Source of the DNA: Ga0077527 sp964486865
GTDB lineage: Bacteria; Pseudomonadota; Gammaproteobacteria; Burkholderiales; SG8-41
Direction of reading: 5' to 3'
NCBI GenBank assembly: GCA_964486865.1
Contig: CAZAOZ010000006.1
Location: 17,549-81,548 of the forward strand
DNA: 64,000 nt
Position numbers and translations under genes: made by a program. Under the pieces are notes generated by a model. The model made no database searches, was not told where the DNA came from, and saw only the letters and a program-made list of their open reading frames with translations. Shown here one piece after another: positions 59,647 to 64,000 of this stretch (position 1 is its first letter; each line of letters begins with the position of its first letter).

Positions 59647-61551
59647 ATGAGTGACACCATGAGCGGAACATTGACCATCGAAGGGACTGGCGACCACGCC
59701 GAGCCCGTGTACGATCTGCTGAAGTCCATTGCCGCGCCTGCGGATCTGCGGCTGCTGGAACGCAGCCAGTTGCCGCGGCTGGCCGCGGAGTTGCGCGCCT
59801 ATTTGCTGGAATCGGTCAGCCAGACCGGCGGCCATCTGTCATCGAACCTCGGCACGGTGGAGCTGACCATTGCGCTGCATTATGTGTTCGACACGCCGCA
59901 CGACCGGCTGGTGTGGGATGTCGGTCATCAGACCTACGGCCACAAAATCCTCACCGGTCGCCGCGAAGCGATGAAAAGCCTGCGCATGTGGCAGGGCATT
60001 TCCGGATTTCCGCGGCGCGAAGAGTCCGTCTATGACACCTTCGGCACGGCGCATTCCAGCACTTCGATCAGTGCCGCGCTGGGCATGGCGGTGGCTGCCA
60101 GGCTGAAAGGTGAGCCGCGCCACGCCGTGGCCATCATCGGCGACGGTGCGATGACCGCGGGCATGGCCTTCGAGGCGATGAACAACGCCGGCGACATGGA
60201 CGTTGATCTGCTGGTGGTGCTGAACGACAACGACATGTCGATTTCGCCGCCGGTAGGCGCGCTGAACAAATACCTCGCCAAGCTGATGTCGGGGCGTTTC
60301 TACGCGGCGGCCAAGGGGCTCGGTGAAAAAGTGCTGGGCGATCTCGCGCGGCGCGCCGAGGAACACATGAAGGGCATGGTGACGCCGGGCACGCTGTTCG
60401 AGGAGTTCGGCTTCAATTACATCGGTCCGATCGACGGCCACGACCTTGATTCGCTGATCCCGACGCTGCACAACATCAAGCGCCTCAAGGGGCCGCAGTT
60501 CCTGCATGTGGTTACGCGCAAAGGCCAGGGCTACAAGCTCGCCGAGGCTGATCCGATTCTGTATCACGGCGTGTCCAAGTTCGACCACACCAGCGGCATC
60601 GCCGGCGGCAAATCCGGCGGCAAGCCGACATACACCCAGGTCTTCGGCGACTGGCTGTGCGACATGGCCGAGCGCGATCCGCGGCTGGTGGCAATCACCC
60701 CGGCGATGCGCGAAGGCTCGGGTATGGTCAAGTTCGCGGCGGAACATCCCAAGCGTTATTTCGATGTCGGCATCGCCGAGCAGCACGCGGTGACTTTTGC
60801 CGCGGGCATCGCCTGTGAAGGCTACAAGCCGGTGGTGGCGATTTACTCGACATTTTTGCAGCGCGGCTATGACCAGTTGATCCATGACGTGCAGATCCAG
60901 AACCTGCCCATCGTGTTCGCGCTGGATCGCGGCGGTCTGGTCGGCGCCGACGGCGCCACGCACAACGGCAGCTTCGATCTGAGCTACCTGCGCTGCCTGC
61001 CCAACATGACGGTGATGGCGCCGGCCGACGAGAACGAATGCCGGCAGATGCTCTACACCGCGTTCCAGATGAATTCTCCGACGGCAGTGCGTTATCCGCG
61101 CGGCGCCGGTCCGGGTGTCGCCATCGAGCGCGAAATGACGGCCTTGCCCGTAGGCCGGGGCGTGGTGCGCCGGCGCGGCGCAGGGGGCGTGGCGATACTC
61201 GCCTTCGGTTCGATGCTGACGCCGGCGCTGGCGGTGGCCGGTGAGTTCGACGCCACGGTGGCCAACATGCGTTTTGTCAAACCGCTGGATGAAGCCCTGG
61301 TGCTGGAACTGGCTGCGGGCCATGCCTTGCTGGTGACCATCGAAGAGAATGTGATCATGGGCGGCGCCGGCAGCGCGGTGCTGGAGGCGCTGGAGAAAAA
61401 CGGTTGCGCGGCGCACGTGCTGCAACTGGGCCTGCCCGACCGTTTCATCGATCAGGGCGATCCGGCATTGCAACTGGCCAGCGTCGGGCTCGATGCCCCA
61501 GGTATCGCGCAGTCGATCCGCGCGCGGCTCGCCGCCATGAAACCGCTATGA
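59647..61551 (+). CDS. dxs: 1-deoxy-D-xylulose-5-phosphate synthase
   Basis: A 634-residue thiamine diphosphate enzyme that starts the MEP isoprenoid pathway. Early motifs GGHLSSNLGTVELTIALHYVF and GDGAMTAGMAFEAMNN (ThDP/Mg binding) and later DVGIAEQHAVTFAAG, RGGLVGADGATHNGSFD and the transketolase C-terminal domain are intact. The ATG at 59647 starts MSDTMSGTLTIEG, slightly longer than most; an ATG five codons later is possible. It overlaps folE by ATGA. Confidence 0.96.
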   Translation: MSDTMSGTLTIEGTGDHAEPVYDLLKSIAAPADLRLLERSQLPRLAAELRAYLLESVSQTGGHLSSNLGTVELTIALHYVFDTPHDRLVWDVGHQTYGHKILTGRREAMKSLRMWQGISGFPRREESVYDTFGTAHSSTSISAALGMAVAARLKGEPRHAVAIIGDGAMTAGMAFEAMNNAGDMDVDLLVVLNDNDMSISPPVGALNKYLAKLMSGRFYAAAKGLGEKVLGDLARRAEEHMKGMVTPGTLFEEFGFNYIGPIDGHDLDSLIPTLHNIKRLKGPQFLHVVTRKGQGYKLAEADPILYHGVSKFDHTSGIAGGKSGGKPTYTQVFGDWLCDMAERDPRLVAITPAMREGSGMVKFAAEHPKRYFDVGIAEQHAVTFAAGIACEGYKPVVAIYSTFLQRGYDQLIHDVQIQNLPIVFALDRGGLVGADGATHNGSFDLSYLRCLPNMTVMAPADENECRQMLYTAFQMNSPTAVRYPRGAGPGVAIEREMTALPVGRGVVRRRGAGGVAILAFGSMLTPALAVAGEFDATVANMRFVKPLDEALVLELAAGHALLVTIEENVIMGGAGSAVLEALEKNGCAAHVLQLGLPDRFIDQGDPALQLASVGLDAPGIAQSIRARLAAMKPL

Positions 61552-62210
61552 AGCCGCCCGACAAACCGCGTGGAAAAAACATGCGCAAGCAAAATATGCG
61601 CGAAGAAAACGTCATGGACGGCTATGCCAAGATCGACCAGTACAACCCGCAGATCATCAAGCGCATCGCCGGCAAGTATCACGATATCCTGAAAGACATC
61701 GGCGAGGATCCGGACCGCGAGGGACTCATCAAGACGCCGGAGCGCGTGGCCAAGGCGCTGCAGTTCCTGACCCACGGCTACGATCTTGATCCCGCAAAAA
61801 TCCTGGGCTCGGCGATGTTCACCGAGGAATACCAGCAAATGGTGATCGTGCGCGACATCGAGGTGTATTCGCTGTGCGAGCATCACCTGCTGCCGTTTTT
61901 CGGCAAGGCGCATGTGGCCTATATCCCCAAGGGGCGCATCGTCGGGCTGTCGAAAATCCCGCGCGTGGTCGATGCCTACGCGCGCCGCCTGCAGGTGCAG
62001 GAGCGGCTGACCGTGCAGATCCGCGATTGCATCCAGCAGACGCTGAAACCCGCCGGCGTTGCGGTGGTGATCGAAGCGCAGCACATGTGCATGGTCATGC
62101 GCGGCATCCAGAAGCAGAATTCGATTGCATCGACTTCGGCGTTCACCGGCGAATTCAACAAGGACGTCACGCGCGCCGAGTTCCTGCGCCTGATCGCGTC
62201 CAAGATATGA
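61548..62210 (+). CDS. folE: GTP cyclohydrolase I
   Basis: A 220-residue type IA GTP cyclohydrolase I, which makes dihydroneopterin triphosphate for folate. Zinc and active-site features are in YSLCEHHLLPFFGKAHVAY, KIPRVVDAYARRLQVQERLT and EAQHMCMVMRGIQKQNS. The ATG at 61548 overlaps the dxs stop as ATGA; other in-frame ATGs at 61581, 61596 and 61614 would shorten the variable N-terminus. Length fits the E. coli enzyme with the first start. Confidence 0.95.
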   Translation: MKPPDKPRGKNMRKQNMREENVMDGYAKIDQYNPQIIKRIAGKYHDILKDIGEDPDREGLIKTPERVAKALQFLTHGYDLDPAKILGSAMFTEEYQQMVIVRDIEVYSLCEHHLLPFFGKAHVAYIPKGRIVGLSKIPRVVDAYARRLQVQERLTVQIRDCIQQTLKPAGVAVVIEAQHMCMVMRGIQKQNSIASTSAFTGEFNKDVTRAEFLRLIASKI

Positions 62211-62259
62211 AAAATAAATCAATAAAAACAACGAGTTACAATAACCCTCCCGGCGCACC

Positions 62260-63516
62260 ATGAGCGCGGATGCCAAAACCAGCGAGTTCATCGTCGGGCA
62301 GATCCTGCCCGAGGTGCGGCGCGGGCGCATGGTGATCCTGGTCGACAGCGCCGACCGCGAAAACGAGGGTGATCTGTTTGTGGCCGCCGAGCGCGCGACG
62401 CCGGAAGCGATCAATTTCATGGCCGCTGAAGGCCGCGGCCTGGTTTCGCTGGCATTGACCGAGGAACGGCTGCGCACACTGGGCCTGGCCCTGATCGCCG
62501 ACGACACCGGCAACCAGACCAAATTCGGCACCGCGTTTGCGACGCCGGTCGACGCGCGCGAGGGCGTGGGCTCCGGCATGTCGGCGCAGGACCGTGCGCG
62601 CACCATCGCGGTGGCGATTGCCGACAACGCCAAACCGGCGGATTTGATCCGCCCCGGACGATTGCAGACTTTGCGCGCGGTGGATGGCGGCGTGCTGGCG
62701 CGGCGCGGCCATACCGAGGCTGCGGTCGATCTGGCGCGGCTGGCCGGCCTCAAACCCGCGGGCGTGATCTGTGAAATCATGAATGCCGACGGCAGCATGG
62801 CGCGCCTGCCCGACCTGGAGCGCTTCGCGGCGAAACACGATATCCGCATCCTCAACATCAGCGATCTGGTTGCATACCGCGAAAACGAGCGCACCATCCA
62901 GCGCAAGGCCGAGACCGTGCTGCCCACCAGCAAGGCGGGGGAATTCCGGCTGATCATCTATGCCGACAGTCTGGAATCGAATGTCTATGTCGCGCTGGTC
63001 AAGGGCGAGATCAAGTCGGGTGAGCCGGTGCTGGTGCGGCTGCATTCACAATGCCTGACCGGCGACGTGTTCGGCTCCGAGCGCTGCGACTGCGGCGAAC
63101 AACTGGACGCCGCACTGACCATGATCGAACAGGCCGGCAGCGGCGTGCTGATATACATGTTCGACGAAGGCCGCGGCATCGGCCTGCTCAACAAGATCCG
63201 CGCCTACGCGCTGCAGGACCAGGGCCACGACACCGTGGAAGCCAACCACGCGCTGGGTTTTGCCGCCGACATGCGCGATTACCGCGCCGGCGCGCACATC
63301 CTGTTCGATCTCGGCGCCCGCGAAGTGCGGCTGATGACCAACAACCCGGACAAGGTCGCGGCGCTGGCGGATTACGGACTGAAAGTCGTCGAGCGTGTCG
63401 CCGTCGAAGTGCAGCCGCGCGATGCCAACCGCAATTACCTCGATACCAAGCGCACCAAGTTTGGCCACTTGCTGGCTATGGTAGGTGGGGAACAAGAGCC
63501 TAAAAGAAGCAAGTAG
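62260..63516 (+). CDS. ribBA: Bifunctional riboflavin protein RibBA
   Basis: A 418-residue fusion. Residues about 1-210 are 3,4-dihydroxy-2-butanone 4-phosphate synthase (VDSADRENEGDLFVAAE and RRGHTEAAVDLARLAGL). Residues about 215-418 are GTP cyclohydrolase II with the zinc cysteines in CLTGDVFGSERCDCGEQL and catalytic FDEGRGIGLLNKI. Both halves keep their key residues, so it should make both riboflavin precursors. An AT-rich leader with AAATAAATCAATAAA lies just upstream. It starts 49 bases after folE. Confidence 0.94.
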   Translation: MSADAKTSEFIVGQILPEVRRGRMVILVDSADRENEGDLFVAAERATPEAINFMAAEGRGLVSLALTEERLRTLGLALIADDTGNQTKFGTAFATPVDAREGVGSGMSAQDRARTIAVAIADNAKPADLIRPGRLQTLRAVDGGVLARRGHTEAAVDLARLAGLKPAGVICEIMNADGSMARLPDLERFAAKHDIRILNISDLVAYRENERTIQRKAETVLPTSKAGEFRLIIYADSLESNVYVALVKGEIKSGEPVLVRLHSQCLTGDVFGSERCDCGEQLDAALTMIEQAGSGVLIYMFDEGRGIGLLNKIRAYALQDQGHDTVEANHALGFAADMRDYRAGAHILFDLGAREVRLMTNNPDKVAALADYGLKVVERVAVEVQPRDANRNYLDTKRTKFGHLLAMVGGEQEPKRSK

Positions 63517-63555
63517 AGGCGTGTTTCTGTGCGCTGAGCATGAAGGTGGTGCTTA

Positions 63556-63591
63556 CGTCAGCCAAAGTACCGGCGTCAGCCAAAGTACCGG
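63556..63591. repeat. 18-bp tandem duplication
   Basis: CGTCAGCCAAAGTACCGG occurs twice head to tail in the gap between ribBA and the PemK-like gene. No function is visible. Confidence 0.8.
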
Positions 63592-63660
63592 AGTGGATTT
63601 CTTGTGCAAAAACTCCGGTGATATGAGGATGGAGCCCGAATTTTTCCCGCCAGCCCGAAG

Positions 63661-64000
63661 TCAGGCGCAATGGCCAGCCGCCCGAAACGCCGCCTCCACC
63701 GCGCGGACGAGGGAAGGATGCAGCGTGCCTAGGGTAGGCCTTTCGCCATGCGGCGCGGCCGGTGGCACGGAAAACCAATCCGTGGTGTATGGCAGGTCGA
63801 TCAGCTGTCGCAGGTCGAATTTGGTGTCGTAGCTGAGCCCCGCTGCCGCCCAGGCCGCTGGATTCTGGCTGCGCAGGATGGCAAATTCGCCGCGATACAG
63901 TTTGGTCGTGCGCTGACTGGTGCCGTACGCGACGCGCACCACGAATGGCGGTGCATCGTCATCGAACACTGCAAGGATCAGGGCGGGTCGGGGCTTGGGG
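63661..64000 (-). CDS. PemK/MazF-like toxin-family protein, C-terminal part (cut by window edge)
   Basis: The frame continues off the right edge; at least 112 residues are visible. Upstream of the in-frame GTG at 63969 it still reads PKPRPALILAVFDDDAPPF, which is typical of the beta-strand RPALIL in PemK/MazF-type RNases. KFDLRQLIDLPYTTDWF follows, also MazF-like. A partner antitoxin gene would lie beyond the window. Family membership is by motif only, and some homologues are not toxins. Confidence 0.6.
   Translation of the reverse strand, partial: PKPRPALILAVFDDDAPPFVVRVAYGTSQRTTKLYRGEFAILRSQNPAAWAAAGLSYDTKFDLRQLIDLPYTTDWFSVPPAAPHGERPTLGTLHPSLVRAVEAAFRAAGHCA

Overview
The window is a high-GC chromosomal segment of a betaproteobacterium, probably of Burkholderiales type. 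The reasons are: tripartite tricarboxylate (Bug/TctC) binding proteins with stacked MmgE/PrpD paralogues, the gene orders rluE-nudJ-mnmA, clpS-clpA and xseB-ispA-dxs-folE, and the codon bias. It appears autotrophy- or sulfur-capable (fccA/fccB). No transposase, integrase or CRISPR array was seen.

Layout. 1-2.7 kb: 5' end of a DegQ/HtrA protease and a fused MFS/spermidine-synthase-like membrane protein. 2.8-10.5 kb: a minus-strand catabolic operon, flavoprotein (TcuA-like) - PrpD - PrpD - PrpD - Bug binding protein - cupin. 11-22.6 kb: a complete plus-strand Druantia type I anti-phage operon (druA-B-C-D-E), followed by the frameshifted 3' remnant of another prpD, an XRE/ImmA-IrrE plus PIN-domain gene pair, and an intact prpD. 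The defence genes therefore interrupt what looks like one ancestral prpD locus. 26.5-32.8 kb: a selenocysteine locus, with tRNA-Sec (selC), a TrxR-like flavoprotein, selB and selA, and yaeQ and a DUF1415 gene between. 33-35.2 kb: a second Bug/DUF1989/RidA operon. 35.2-42.5 kb: a glutaredoxin-DinB fusion, a GST, mnmA-nudJ-rluE, malate synthase and an unrecognised 458-residue protein. 42.8-50.2 kb: cold-shock protein, clpS-clpA, a flavocytochrome c sulfide dehydrogenase pair, DUF2784, a sulfurtransferase and a Rieske oxygenase. 50.5-58.3 kb: an arsenosugar-type cluster (two glycosyltransferases, a TVP38-disulfide reductase fusion, ArsM, ArsS) and a divergent AhpD/TetR operon. 58.4-63.5 kb: xseB-ispA-dxs-folE-ribBA. 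The right edge cuts a PemK/MazF-like gene.

Main discovery: two genes that a standard gene caller breaks at a TGA are best read as selenoproteins. One is a UxxC glutaredoxin-DinB fusion (minus, 36023-35250, Sec16). The other is a CxxU AhpD-like protein (plus, 57647-58261, Sec88). In both, the TGA sits at the redox-motif cysteine position and a SECIS-like hairpin follows. The decoding genes selA, selB and selC are in the same window. For the AhpD protein, a Cys paralogue 1.4 kb upstream aligns Cys exactly with the TGA. The selenoprotein AhpD is in a TetR-controlled operon divergent from the arsenosugar genes, which suggests a link between selenium chemistry and arsenic handling.

The window is also rich in dispersed non-coding repeats: five CCCTCTCCCC-type palindromes, a CACAGAGG inverted repeat, CCTGTCGAAG palindromes, GTAAGCGGTGAGC blocks and a tandemly copied terminator. 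Several AT-rich sites match the IHF consensus.
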